Of a DNA stretch of 54,616 bases, positions 38,047-47,254 are shown piece after piece. How positions within the stretch are numbered: position 1 is the stretch's first letter; every line of letters starts with the position of its first letter. The stretch is from Bauldia litoralis (lineage in GTDB: Bacteria; Pseudomonadota; Alphaproteobacteria; Rhizobiales; Kaistiaceae), in contig CAMCWB010000021.1 of assembly GCA_945882315.1 (NCBI GenBank), positions 1 through 54,616 of the forward strand. The letters are read 5' to 3'. The position numbers and the translations under genes are program-made. The notes under the pieces were generated by a model, which did no database searches, had not been told where the DNA came from, and saw nothing but the letters and a program-made list of their open reading frames with translations.

Positions 38047-38372
38047 AGCGTTCCTCCCGAGAACTCTTGTTGTGGTTCGTCACAGTCTTTCTTGCAGCCT
38101 TAGTCGAGCGGCGTTGGCGCGCCGGCCGAAAGGCTGTTTCCGATCTTAGTCGGTCGTCTAACTGATAGTCGGCGCGCCGCGAAGTGTCAAGACTGCTTGC
38201 GCCAGCGCGGGCGCTCCCGCCCTTTAGGTCGAACGTTTGTCCTCCGGAAGCCGCCAATGCGCATCGAAGCAGACCGGGCGTCGGTTAAGACCCGAATGCG
38301 ACACCTTGGTGGGTGACGAATCTGCGGTAATCGCCGAGTGTCGAACCACCTCAAGACCTGCCCAACCCGCCG
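38047..38372. other. Divergent intergenic region upstream of the two broken genes (326 bp)
   Basis: No gene is seen. TAGTCG occurs three times (about 38101, 38148 and 38166), the last two 18 bp apart around GTCTAACTGA. These could be half-sites for a regulator, but spacing is irregular. Nothing else stands out. Confidence 0.3.
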
Positions 38373-39157
38373 ATGTCCGTCATTCAGTTTTTTGGTTTTC
38401 TCGGCCTGGCGGTCGCTGCCGCCTATCTCCAGGCGCTTACCGGCTTTGCCTTCGCGCTGGTCCTAATGGGCGGCGTCGCATTGTTCGACCTCATGCGCTC
38501 GAACATGCCGCGGTCGTCGTCGGACTGTTGACGCTGATAAACGCTGTCCAGATGCTTTGGCGGGGACAGGGCGCGGTCATGTGGCGCCTGTTCGCGATCA
38601 TCCTCGCCGGCACGCTCCTTCTCCTGCCGGTCGGGTATTTTCTCCTGAGGCATCTGAGCACCAACCACACGGCGGGGCTCTCCATCGCGCTCGGCATTGC
38701 GATCATGATCTGCAGCCTGCCGCTGGCGAAGCCGATCGAGATCATGGCCCGCATCGCCCCGCTGACCACGACCTTCGTCTTCGCCGCGCTGTCGGGATTG
38801 ATGACCGGCCTCTTTTCGGCCGGCGGCCCACCGCTCGTCTACCATCTCTATCGGCAGCCGCTCGCCCGCATGGCGGTCGCCGAAACGCTGATCGGCATTT
38901 TCGGCGCAACGCAACTGGTCCGTCTGACTCTCGTCGGCAGCGCCGGCGGCTTCCACACAAGCCTGTTCGTCATCGCCGGGCTAACCGTCCCGGCCGTGAT
39001 GTTGACCACCCATATCACCAGGCGCCTGCCCCCGCCTCTCGGCCCGAACGCCATGCGGAAGCTGGTCGCCGGGCTTCTGTTCTTGAGCGGCCTTGCCCTG
39101 ATGGTGCCGTCGCTCGTCGGCGCCGCACGAGCGATCCCGGCCCCGTTCCCTGCCTGA
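38373..39157 (+). pseudogene. TauE/SafE-family membrane protein with a one-base frameshift
   Basis: The N-terminus (MSVIQFFGFLGLAVAAAYLQ, then ALTGFAFALVLMGGVALFDL) is in one frame; the rest (EHAAVVVGLLTLINAVQMLW, LSGLMTGLFSAGGPPLVYHL and the final LVAGLLFLSGLALMVPSL) is in another. One missing base near 38488-38500 explains it; with it the product would be 261 residues with about eight membrane spans, the size of sulfite/anion exporters of the TauE/SafE family. As read, the first frame stops after 52 residues. It is divergent from the frameshifted binding protein, so both sides of this promoter region are broken. Confidence 0.8.
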
Positions 39158-39173
39158 CGTTTCAGCTGAGCTC

Positions 39174-39902
39174 TCAGCCGGCGAGCGCGGCCTTGCCGTT
39201 CGCGGCCTTCTTGGCGCCGCGCTGGCCGCGCTTCCTGACGTCGGGCGCCAGGAAGCCGGCGGCAATGAACGGGATCGCCTGGTCGATGGCGCTGTCGACG
39301 TCGGACGGGTCGCAGGCGCCTTCGGATAGATCCTCGACGCGGCCGCTCTGCGAGATCAGAAACAGATAGGCGCCGACCATCGCCGTGAAGCGCCAGACGA
39401 TCGAGGCCCGCGACAGATGCGGGCAGGTCTCGGCGAAGGCCTTGATGAAGGCGAAGTTCACCGAATTGAAGGCGGAGCGGCGGAGGTCGCGGGCAAAATC
39501 GAGCGGCTCGGTCCGTAGCCGCGAGTGCAGCCGGATGAACGCCTTCGGCCCCTCCCCCTGCTTGATCATCTCGATCGTCGGCGTGATGAAGCTGCGGATC
39601 AGATCCTCGAGCGGCACCGGCCCGCCGCCGGCAGCGCGTTTCGCCTCGACGAGAAGCGCCGTGCGGCGCTCGACCAGGGTTGCCGAGCGGCGCAGGAAGA
39701 CGGCCGCGAAGAGCGCCTGCTTGCTGCCGAAATAATAGTGCAGCAGCCCGAGATTGACGCCGCTCGATTCGGCGATCATGCGCAGCGAGCAGGACTCGTA
39801 GCTGTGCGTCGCGAACTCTATCTCGGCGGCATCGAGAATCTTGTCGCGATTGGGAGAACGCACGGCTGCGGCGGCTGGCTTCGCGGGGGTCGTGGCTTTC
39901 AT
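39174..39902 (-). CDS. TetR-family transcriptional regulator
   Basis: A 242-residue TetR-type protein. The DNA-binding domain is at about residues 18-65 (NRDKILDAAEIEFATHSYES, then SSGVNLGLLHYYFGSKQALF). The C-terminal domain resembles TetR_C members such as the AefR-like group but gives no ligand. The ATG at 39902 follows ACGAGGAT. The tail is basic (RKRGQRGAKKAANGK). It is divergent from the SMP-30/acyl-CoA ligase cluster, with a palindrome at 40013-40032 between, so it is the probable regulator of that cluster. Confidence 0.87.
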   Translation of the reverse strand: MKATTPAKPAAAAVRSPNRDKILDAAEIEFATHSYESCSLRMIAESSGVNLGLLHYYFGSKQALFAAVFLRRSATLVERRTALLVEAKRAAGGGPVPLEDLIRSFITPTIEMIKQGEGPKAFIRLHSRLRTEPLDFARDLRRSAFNSVNFAFIKAFAETCPHLSRASIVWRFTAMVGAYLFLISQSGRVEDLSEGACDPSDVDSAIDQAIPFIAAGFLAPDVRKRGQRGAKKAANGKAALAG

Positions 39903-40205
39903 ATCCTCGTTGCTTCTGGTTGCGGATCGGGCCGGGCGCCGTCGGTGCAGGCGATTCTCCGGCATCCACCTGCATAGCGTCTTGACAGGCCGGCAAGAAG
40001 CCTTCTATCCATTTAGACATACGTATAACTAACAGGGCGGCGTGTCATCCGTTTTCGACGCGACCGGCCCGGCAGGGAGGAACGACGCTGCGCCCTTGCG
40101 GGCGCCCGCCAGTCTCGTCTCCAGAATCCGGACGCCTCGGCCCGCGCGACGCGACGGCCGCCTTCGCCGAACGAAAAATCCAACGCCAGAAAAACAGGAC
40201 ATCCC
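39903..40205. other. Divergent promoter region between TetR and the SMP-30 cluster (303 bp)
   Basis: It contains the palindrome at 40013-40032 listed separately. The segment 40060-40190 is GC-rich without a supported gene. No other feature was seen. Confidence 0.4.
40013..40032. promoter_or_regulatory. Palindromic operator candidate for the TetR regulator
   Basis: TTAGACATACGTATAACTAA is a 20-bp dyad centred on ATACGTAT with outer TTAG/CTAA arms; only the second and third pairs outside the core differ. It is an AT-rich patch in GC-rich DNA, 111 bp upstream of the TetR start and about 175 bp upstream of the SMP-30 gene. Confidence 0.55.
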
Positions 40206-41123
40206 ATGTATCCCGCGCCGAAGATCATCGAGACCGAAGTCTGGACGAAGATGCCGACCGAGCTCCACCGGACCGACAAGCCTTCGGCCTGGGTCGATCA
40301 TCGCGGCGCCGGTACGCTGCACTCGTTTCTCGAGGGCCCGGCCTTCGATCGCGAAGGCAATTTCTTCTGCGTCGACCTCGCCCATTCGCGCATCTTCAAG
40401 ATCACGCCGGACGGCACCTGGAACGTCTTCGCCGAATATGACGGCGAGCCGAACGGCCTCAAGATCCACAAGGACGGCCGCATCTTCGTCGCCGACCATC
40501 ATCACGGCCTGCTCGTCTTCGACCCGAAGACCGGCAAGCACACCGTCCACAAGCACGGGCCGCGCGAGGCCTTCAAGGGCCTCAACGACCTGTCCTTCGC
40601 CTCGAATGGCGACCTCTACATGACCGACCAGGGCCAGAGTGGCTTCGAGGACCTGACCGGCGCCATCTATCGCCTGCGCGCCGACAACAACCAGCTCGAC
40701 CTGATCTTCAAGGGCCTCGCCGCCCCCAATGGCTGCGTCCTCAACAAGGCCGAGAATGTGCTGCACGTCTCCGAGACGCGCACCAACCAGATCAAGAGCA
40801 TGCCGCTCCGCCCCGATCGCGGCGGCGCCCCGCGGACTCGCGTCTTCCTGCAGCTTTCCGGCTCGCCGACCGGCCCCGACGGCATGGCGATGGACGAGGA
40901 CGAAAACCTCGTCGTGGTCCATGCCGGCTTCGGCACGGTCTGGGTCTTCACCGCGCTCGGCGAACCGCTCTACCGCATCAAGTCCTGCGCCGGCATGCGC
41001 ACCACCAACGTCGCCTATGGCGGCCCGGACCGCAAAACCCTCTACATCACAGAGGCCGAGCACGGCTGTATCCTCAAGGCGAAGATGCCGACCGCCGGCC
41101 GCGTCATCTACGGGCTTTCGTAA
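40206..41123 (+). CDS. SMP-30/gluconolactonase-family protein
   Basis: A 305-residue six-bladed propeller of the SMP-30/gluconolactonase family. Metal-site features are the Glu in SFLEGPAFDREGNFFCVDLA (residues 40-59), Asn in GEPNGLKIHKDGRIFVAD, Asn in LAAPNGCVLNKAENVLHVSE and Asp in GSPTGPDGMAMDEDENL. Members hydrolyse sugar or other lactones using a divalent metal. It opens the cluster and overlaps the acyl-CoA ligase gene by one base (TAATG at 41121-41125), so translation is coupled. A lactone intermediate in the pathway is implied but not identified. Confidence 0.88.
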   Translation: MYPAPKIIETEVWTKMPTELHRTDKPSAWVDHRGAGTLHSFLEGPAFDREGNFFCVDLAHSRIFKITPDGTWNVFAEYDGEPNGLKIHKDGRIFVADHHHGLLVFDPKTGKHTVHKHGPREAFKGLNDLSFASNGDLYMTDQGQSGFEDLTGAIYRLRADNNQLDLIFKGLAAPNGCVLNKAENVLHVSETRTNQIKSMPLRPDRGGAPRTRVFLQLSGSPTGPDGMAMDEDENLVVVHAGFGTVWVFTALGEPLYRIKSCAGMRTTNVAYGGPDRKTLYITEAEHGCILKAKMPTAGRVIYGLS

Positions 41124-42745
41124 TGTCGAAGACGCCGCTCGAAGTCCTGAAGCTCTATCGCGACCACGACTACACGCTGCGCGACGTCATCGGCAGCCGG
41201 GCGGAACGCGATCCGGACCGGCCGCTGATCTGGTTCGACGGCGTGGAGACGAGCTGGGCCGAGATACAGGAGCAGGCGGCGAATGCTGCCGCGGCGCTGG
41301 CCGCCAAGGGCGTCAAGCCTCGCGACCGCATCGCCGTCATGGCGCGCAATTCGCCGGACCATATCATCACACTGCTGGCGCTCGGCCGCGTCGGCGCGAT
41401 CATGGTGCCGATCAACCCGGAATTCGGCGTCGCCGAGACCACCTTCGTCCTCAATCATGCCGGCGTCAGCGGCGCCATCGTCAGCGCCGACACGATCGAG
41501 ACCGTGCGCACGGCAAGCGCCGAGATGAAGCCGAAGCCCTGGCTGGTGGCGCTCGACAAGGCGACCGACGACGCCTCGACCTTCGCCGACCTCCTCGCCT
41601 CGGGCAAGGGCAAGACGCCGCCGCAGGCCGGCGGGGCCGACGATCCGGTGATCATCATCTTCACCTCGGGCAGCACCGGCTTCCCGAAGGCGGTCCTCCA
41701 CAGCCAGCGCAACTTCATCACCGCCGGCGAGGCCTTCGTCGCCCGCATTGCGCTGCAGGACACCGACCGGCTGATGATCGTCCTGCCGATGTATCACATC
41801 AACGCCATGTTCTATCAGGTCGCCGGCACGCTCGCCGCCGGCGCCTCAATGGCGATCGTGCCGCGCTTCTCGGCTTCGAAATTCTGGGAGACCGCGGTCG
41901 AATCGAACTCGACCGAGATCAATTTTATCGAGGCGGTCGGCGCCATCCTCAAGGAGCGCCCGCGCAGCGAATTCCGCCCCGAGCACAAGGTCCGCACCAT
42001 CTATGGCGTGCGCCCCTGGCTGGTCGAGATCTTCAACAAGGAGTTCAACGTCCCGGTCTGCGTCGGCGGCTACGGCATGAGCGAGATCCCCGGTGTCATC
42101 TCGACGCCGCTCGACCGGCCGAACGCGCCGGGCAGCATGGGCCAGCTCTGCGTCCACCCCGACCCGTCGCGGCGCTGGGCGAAGTGCCGGATCGTCGACG
42201 ATGCCGGCAACGATCTCGGCGACGACCAGATCGGCGAATTATGGGTCGACACGCCGATCGTCATGAAAGGCTATTTCCGCGATCCCGAGCAGACCGCCGC
42301 CGCCTTCGAGGGGCCGTGGTTCAAGACCGGCGACCTCGTCAAGCGCGACAAGGACGGCTTCTACACCTTCGTGTCGCGCAAGAAGGACATCATCCGCCGG
42401 CGCGGCGAAAATATTTCCGGCGTCGAGCTCGATCGCGTCATCGGCGAGCATCCGGGCGTGCTGCAGGTGGCGGTCATCGCCGTGCCGGCGGCGCTCGGCG
42501 AAGACGACATCCTGGCTGCGGTCGTGAAGCGCGATGGCGCGAAGCTCGAAGCATCCGACATCGCCGCCTGGTGCGCCGAGCGCCTCGCCCCGATGAAGGT
42601 GCCGCGCTACGTCGCCTTCCTCGATGCGCTGCCGCTGACGCCGACCATGAAAATCAACAAGAACGCTCTCCGCCAGGACAAGGGCCTGATCGGAAGAAGC
42701 GTCGATCTCGGAGAGAACACACGCCGGCCGCAACGATCGGCATAG
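41123..42745 (+). CDS. AMP-forming acyl-CoA synthetase
   Basis: A 540-residue ANL-superfamily ligase. It has the P-loop IIFTSGSTGFPKAVLHS at about residues 176-192, A5 motif GGYGMSEIPG, A7 motif WFKTGDLVKRDKDGF, A8 hinge SRKKDIIRRRGENISGVELD and catalytic Lys in TPTMKINKNAL near the C-terminus. It most resembles the crotonobetaine/carnitine-CoA ligase (CaiC-like) branch, but substrate choice cannot be read from sequence. It would activate the carboxylate handled by this cluster. A second activation route, the CaiB/BaiF transferase, is also encoded nearby. Stop is TAG. Confidence 0.88.
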   Translation: MSKTPLEVLKLYRDHDYTLRDVIGSRAERDPDRPLIWFDGVETSWAEIQEQAANAAAALAAKGVKPRDRIAVMARNSPDHIITLLALGRVGAIMVPINPEFGVAETTFVLNHAGVSGAIVSADTIETVRTASAEMKPKPWLVALDKATDDASTFADLLASGKGKTPPQAGGADDPVIIIFTSGSTGFPKAVLHSQRNFITAGEAFVARIALQDTDRLMIVLPMYHINAMFYQVAGTLAAGASMAIVPRFSASKFWETAVESNSTEINFIEAVGAILKERPRSEFRPEHKVRTIYGVRPWLVEIFNKEFNVPVCVGGYGMSEIPGVISTPLDRPNAPGSMGQLCVHPDPSRRWAKCRIVDDAGNDLGDDQIGELWVDTPIVMKGYFRDPEQTAAAFEGPWFKTGDLVKRDKDGFYTFVSRKKDIIRRRGENISGVELDRVIGEHPGVLQVAVIAVPAALGEDDILAAVVKRDGAKLEASDIAAWCAERLAPMKVPRYVAFLDALPLTPTMKINKNALRQDKGLIGRSVDLGENTRRPQRSA

Positions 42746-42775
42746 CGACCGACCGGCGGCCATTGGGAGGATAAA

Positions 42776-43750
42776 ATGCGAAAGCTTCTCGGTTTGATGC
42801 TGATGGGGCTCCTCGGCGCCGGCGCTGGTCCGTCCGTCGCCCAGGATGCCGGCGACTACCCCAACAAGCCCGTCCATATCGTCGTTCCTTATGTTGCCGG
42901 GGGCGGCGGCGACATCTTCGCGCGGCGCGTCGCCAGGCCGCTCGCCAAGGAACTCGGCACCGAGATCGTGGTCGAGAACCGCGGCGGCGCCGGCGGCAAT
43001 ATCGGCATGCAGGCGGCAGCCTCCGCCGCACCCGACGGCTATACGATCGCCTTCGCGCTCAGCGCCCAGCTTGCCCTCAACCCGACCATGTATCCCAACA
43101 TGACCTGGGACCCGATCGAGGATTTCGAGCCGATCACCTGGCTCGCCTGGGCGCCTTACGTGCTCGTCGTCCATCCGAGCGTCCCCGCCAAGACCGTGTA
43201 GGAGCTGATCGACTACGAGAAGGCCAATCCCGGCAAGCTCTCCTTCGCCTCGCCGGGCATCGGCAGCCCGCCGCATCTCGCCGGCGCGCAGATCAACAAG
43301 CTCGCCGGTATCAACATGCAGCAAATTCCCTACCAGGGCGGCGGCGCGGTCTATCCCGATCTGCTGGCCGGCCGCGTCTCGATGTATTTCGCGACGCTGT
43401 CGAGCTCGGCCGGCCACATCAAGGACGGCAAGCTCAATTTGATCGCCACCGGCGCCGCCAAGCGCCCGGCCGTGCTGCCCGACCTGCCGACAGTCGCCGA
43501 GACGCTGCCCGGCATCGACGTCACCGTCTGGTACGGCGTCCTTGCCCCGAAGGGCACGCCGCGGCCGATCATCGACAAGCTCAACGCCGCCTTCGTCGCC
43601 GCGATGAAGGATCCGGAACTCGCCAAGATCCTCGCCACCGACGCCGTCGAGACGGTCGCCAGCACGCCGGAAGAGCTGACGACGCACATCACGGAAGAGA
43701 TCGCGAAATGGGCGCCGATCATCAAGGACTCCGGCGCCACGCTCAACTGA
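42776..43750 (+). pseudogene. TctC/Bug-type solute receptor of a TTT transporter, with an in-frame TAG
   Basis: A 324-codon frame with a TAG at codon 142 (43199-43201), context VPAKTV*ELIDYEK. Otherwise it is a full TctC/Bug receptor: signal peptide RKLLGLMLMGLLGAGAGPSVA, YPNKPVHIVVPYVAGGGGDI, VVENRGGAGGNIGMQAAASA, then after the stop KANPGKLSFASPGIGSPPHL, YQGGGAVYPDLLAGRVSMYF and VWYGVLAPKGTP. It would capture a di- or tricarboxylate for the TctA-TctB membrane pair at 46799-48777. If the stop is real, this uptake system has lost its receptor. A hairpin follows it (43775-43807). Confidence 0.87.
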
Positions 43751-43774
43751 CCCGACAACGGGCTCTCCCGAGGG

Positions 43775-43807
43775 CCGCGGCCGGACACCCGAAAGGGCCG
43801 GCCGCGG
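43775..43807 (+). terminator. Strong hairpin after tctC
   Basis: CCGCGGCCGG-13 bp-CCGGCCGCGG is a perfect 10-bp inverted repeat, 25 bp after the tctC stop. The following bases TCATTTCC are only weakly T-rich, so it may attenuate transcription or stabilise the receptor mRNA, as is common after abundant binding-protein genes. Confidence 0.5.
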
Positions 43808-43856
43808 TCATTTCCTCAAGACGAAAAACATTCTCGGACTGCCAAGCAGGAAGACC

Positions 43857-44650
43857 ATGGCCAAAAAAGTCGACTTCCGGACCGATATCGCCTGGAGCAA
43901 GCCGGATCGCATCACCGTCAAGGGATACGACCTTTGCAGCGAGATTCTCGGCGTCATGTCGCTCGGCGACATGGCCTTCCTCGAACTGACCGACCGCCTG
44001 CCCAACGAGCGCGAGTCGGCCGTCTTCAACGCCATCGCCGTGACGCTGGTCGAACACGGCCTGACGCCGAGCGCCATCGTCGCCCGCATGACCTATGCCG
44101 GCGCTCCGGAGGCGATGCAGGCCGCCATTGCCGCCGGCATTTCCGGCCTCGGCACCGTCTTCGTCGGCAGCATGGAGACCGCGGCCAGAATGCTTCAGGA
44201 GGCGCCGGAGAGCGGCGACCCTGCCGCTATCGCCGCCGACATCGTCGCCGATTTCCGCCAGCGCCGCCGCGTCGTGCCCGGCCTCGGTCACCATTTCCAC
44301 AAGCCGGTCGATCCGCGCGCCCCACGCCTCTTCGAGATCGCCGCCGCCAACGGATTCGCCGGTCGCCATGTCGCGCTCATGTAGGCGATTGCCGCAGAAT
44401 CGGAAAAGCAGTTCAAAAAGCCGCTCCAGGTCAACGCCACCGGCGCCATCGGCGCCATCGCCAGCGAGCTCGGCATTCCCTGGAACATCGTCCGCGGCAT
44501 CGGCGTCATGGCCCGCGCCATCGGCCTCGTCGGCCATATCCGCGAGGAAATCAAGCGGCCTATCGCCCGCGAGATCAAGCGCCGCTCGGAGATCGCCGCG
44601 CTGTCGCACTCCTCAGCGAGGAAGAGGCGCGCGCCGCCGCAGGCGAATAG
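43857..44650 (+). pseudogene. Citryl-CoA-lyase-like (citrate synthase fold) protein with in-frame TAG and a frameshift
   Basis: It would be a 264-residue short citrate-synthase-fold protein of the citryl-CoA lyase type. Motifs are AFLELTDRLPNERESAVFNA, the His box VVPGLGHHFHKPVDPRAPRL at about residues 139-158 and, after the stop, [20 protein letters not shown]. Codon 176 is TAG (44382-44384; HVALM*AIAAES). A second lesion, one missing base near 44590-44606, shifts the last residues: the family-like tail [13 protein letters not shown] is in another frame and ends at 44650. Two independent lesions suggest a genuinely dead gene. It lies just upstream of the CoA-transferase gene. Confidence 0.82.
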
Positions 44651-44652
44651 GC

Positions 44653-45855
44653 ATGAACTACGACAGCGCGCGCCAAGGCCCGCTTGCCGGGATCAGGATC
44701 GTCGACCTCACAAGGCTGATCGACGGCAATGTGCTGACGCAGCAGCTCGGCGATTTCGGCGCCGACATCGTCAAGGTCGAGCCGCCCGAAGGCGACCCGC
44801 TGCGCGCCTGGATGGTCGAGGGCATCTCCTATTACTGGAAGGCCTACGGCCGCAACAAACGCTCGGCTGTCCTCAACCTCCGCGATCCCGTGGCCCTCGA
44901 CGCTCTTCTCAAAATCCTCGATGGGGCCGATGTCTTCATCGAGAATTTTCGGCCGGGCGTGCTTGAGAAGATGGGCCTCGCGCCCGAGCTTCTCCTGAAG
45001 CGCAATCCGGGCCTCGTCATCGTCCGCATTTCCGGCTTCGGCCAGACCGGTCCTTACGCGCAGCTTCCCGGCTTCGGCACGCTGGTCGAGGCGCTGAGCG
45101 GGCTTGCGGCGCGCACCGGCTTCCCCGACCGCGAACCGGTGCTGCCGCCGACCGCGCTCGCCGACATGGTGGCCGGCATCCACGGCGCCATGGCGGTCAT
45201 GATCGCCCTCCATTCGCGTGACCTCGGCAAGAGCCGCGGCCAGGTCATCGACCTGTCGCTGCTCGAGCCGCTGGTCTCGATCCTCGGCCCCGAGGCGGCG
45301 ATCTTCCGAGCCACCGGCAAGGTGCTGGAACGCGTCGGCAGCGGCTCCAACACCAGCGCGCCGCGCAACGTCTATCGCTGCCGCGACGGCAAATACATCG
45401 CGCTCTCCGGCTCCATCCAGTCGATGGCCTTCCGCATCTTCGACATGGTCGGCCGGCCCGACATGAAGACCGATCCGCGCTTCTCGACCAACGGCGCCCG
45501 CATCCAGCACCGCGCCCTGGTCGACGAAGCGGTCGGCGGCTGGTTCGCGGCGCGCGACCGCGACGAAGCGCTGGCCGCGATCCACGCCGCGGAAGTCACC
45601 GCCGGCCCGGTCTTCGACAGCGCCGACGTCAATGACGACCCGCATTTCCGCGACCGCGAGGTGCTGGTCGAGATGGAGGACGACGAGCTCGGCTCGGTCC
45701 CCCTCCACGCCATCACGCCGCGCCTGTCGGAAACCCCCGGCGTCTGGCGCCGCCCTGCCCCGACGCTCGGCGCCCATACGCGCGAGATCCTCGCCGAGGC
45801 CGGGCTTGCGCCCGCCGCGATCGACGCCATCGTCACCAGGAAGGACCTCGCCTGA
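44653..45855 (+). CDS. CaiB/BaiF-type (family III) CoA-transferase
   Basis: A 400-residue family III CoA-transferase. The N-terminus has [20 protein letters not shown] and [20 protein letters not shown]. Other family marks are [29 protein letters not shown] and [11 protein letters not shown]. The catalytic Asp is in [15 protein letters not shown] at about residues 174-188. It moves CoA between carboxylic acids, here probably to the imported acid or its breakdown product. The ATG at 44653 is two bases after the end of the broken lyase gene, and the stop overlaps the next start (TGATG at 45853-45857). Confidence 0.9.
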   Translation: MNYDSARQGPLAGIRIVDLTRLIDGNVLTQQLGDFGADIVKVEPPEGDPLRAWMVEGISYYWKAYGRNKRSAVLNLRDPVALDALLKILDGADVFIENFRPGVLEKMGLAPELLLKRNPGLVIVRISGFGQTGPYAQLPGFGTLVEALSGLAARTGFPDREPVLPPTALADMVAGIHGAMAVMIALHSRDLGKSRGQVIDLSLLEPLVSILGPEAAIFRATGKVLERVGSGSNTSAPRNVYRCRDGKYIALSGSIQSMAFRIFDMVGRPDMKTDPRFSTNGARIQHRALVDEAVGGWFAARDRDEALAAIHAAEVTAGPVFDSADVNDDPHFRDREVLVEMEDDELGSVPLHAITPRLSETPGVWRRPAPTLGAHTREILAEAGLAPAAIDAIVTRKDLA

Positions 45856-46718
45856 TGTACCGCTCCATGCTCTATGTGCCGGCGTCCTCGCAGCGCTTCA
45901 TCGAGAAGGCGTCAACCCGCGGCGCCGACGCCATCATCCTCGACCTCGAGGACAGCGTCGCGCCGGACGAGAAGCTTCCCGCCCGCGAAAAGCTGGACGC
46001 GTCGGTACGCCAGGTTTCATCCGCCGGCGCCGCGACGCTGATCCGCATCAACCGGCCGCTGACGCTCGCCCTCGGCGATGTCCAGGCCGCCGTCAGGAGC
46101 GGCGCCGACGGCATTCTCATCACCAAGGTCGAGGGCCCGGAGCATGTCCGCCTCGTCATCGAGGTTGCCGAAGACGAAGAGCGCCGCATCGGGCGGAGCA
46201 ATCCGCTGAGCGTCATCACCGTCATCGAGTCGCCGGCGGCGGTGTTGAAGGCACGCGAGATCGCCACCGCCCATCCGCGCGTCGCCGGCATGCTCGCCGG
46301 CGGCGAGGATCTGGCGACGACCCTCGACGCCGAGGCCTCCGCCGAGACGCTGCGCTTCTCGAAGCTCCTCATCCACATGGCTGCCAAGGCGGCCGGCATT
46401 CCCTCTTATGGCACGCTCGGCACCGTCGCCGATTTCGCCGATGTCGACCTGATCCGCGCGCTGGCTGCGGAGGCGCGCCGCCACGGCTTCGACGGCGCCA
46501 CCTGCGTCCATCCGAGCATCGTTCCGATCCTCAATGAGGGCTTTACGCCGAGCGCGGCGGCGGTCCAACATGCGACGGGGCTTCTCGCTGCGGCCGAGGC
46601 GGCGCGGCGGGAAGGCAAGGGAGCGGCGACCTACCAGGGAAAGATGATCGACGAGCCGGTCTATGAGCGCGCCAGGCGATTGCTGGCCCGCGCCGACCGG
46701 TTCAAGGGAAAGAACTGA
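45855..46718 (+). CDS. CitE-like HpcH/HpaI-family CoA-ester lyase
   Basis: A 287-residue TIM-barrel lyase of the CitE/malyl-CoA/citramalyl-CoA lyase group. Seen are RSMLYVPASSQRFIEKASTR, the metal/substrate Asp-Glu motif IILDLEDSVAPDEK at about residues 27-40, LIRINRP, VITVIESPAAVLKA and MLAGGEDLATTL. Such enzymes split 3-hydroxyacyl-CoA esters into acetyl-CoA (or similar) plus a 2-oxo acid. It is translationally coupled to the CoA-transferase gene, so its substrate is probably the CoA ester made by that enzyme. The exact ester cannot be named. Stop is TGA. Confidence 0.9.
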   Translation: MYRSMLYVPASSQRFIEKASTRGADAIILDLEDSVAPDEKLPAREKLDASVRQVSSAGAATLIRINRPLTLALGDVQAAVRSGADGILITKVEGPEHVRLVIEVAEDEERRIGRSNPLSVITVIESPAAVLKAREIATAHPRVAGMLAGGEDLATTLDAEASAETLRFSKLLIHMAAKAAGIPSYGTLGTVADFADVDLIRALAAEARRHGFDGATCVHPSIVPILNEGFTPSAAAVQHATGLLAAAEAARREGKGAATYQGKMIDEPVYERARRLLARADRFKGKN

Positions 46719-46798
46719 CGCCAACAACAAACATATGGAAGCACCGCGTCGCACGACAAGAAGGCGACGCGGACCGGACAGGGAGGTTCGGCGCGGCC

Positions 46799-47254
46799 AT
46801 GTCTGGCTATGACATCAAGGACCTGATCGGCGGCGCGATCCTGATCGCGCTGGGCATCTTCGCGGCCGTCTTCGCCGCGATGACGCTCGACGTCGGCGAC
46901 CCGGCGCATATGGGCCCCGGCCTCTTCCCCATCGCGCTCGGCATTCTGCTCACCGGCTTCGGCGTCCTCATCCTGATCCGCGCCCTGATCATTCGCGGCA
47001 CCTTCGAGCTGCCGCAATTCGAGCTCCGGCCCTTCCTCGCCATCGTCGCCTCGACGGCGTCGTTCGCGCTCACCATCGAGACGCTCGGCGCCGTGCCGGC
47101 CATCGTCATCATGACGCTCGTCGCCCGTCTCGCCGACGAGCGCATCGGCTTCGTCCGGCCGCTGGTCCTCGGCATGTCCCTCGCCGTGTTTGCGACCCTC
47201 ATCTTCAGCATCGGCCTGAAGCTGCCGATCTACCCCTTCATCCGGCCCTTCTGA
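46799..47254 (+). CDS. tctB: TTT transporter small membrane subunit (TctB-like)
   Basis: A 151-residue protein with four hydrophobic spans, the TctB layout: IGGAILIALGIFAAVFAAMT, the PAHMGPGLFPIALGILLTGF motif at about residues 37-56, FLAIVASTASFALTI, and a final LGMSLAVFATLIFSIGLKLP with the usual PIYPF end. It pairs with TctA to import carboxylates using an ion gradient. The start follows GGGAGGTTCGGCGCGGCC, and the stop overlaps the tctA start (TGATG at 47252-47256). Confidence 0.9.
   Translation: MSGYDIKDLIGGAILIALGIFAAVFAAMTLDVGDPAHMGPGLFPIALGILLTGFGVLILIRALIIRGTFELPQFELRPFLAIVASTASFALTIETLGAVPAIVIMTLVARLADERIGFVRPLVLGMSLAVFATLIFSIGLKLPIYPFIRPF

Noticed and set aside
38100-38170. Operator made of three TAGTCG half-sites
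   Set aside because: Spacing is irregular and no regulator gene is adjacent; kept only as a note in the intergenic entry.
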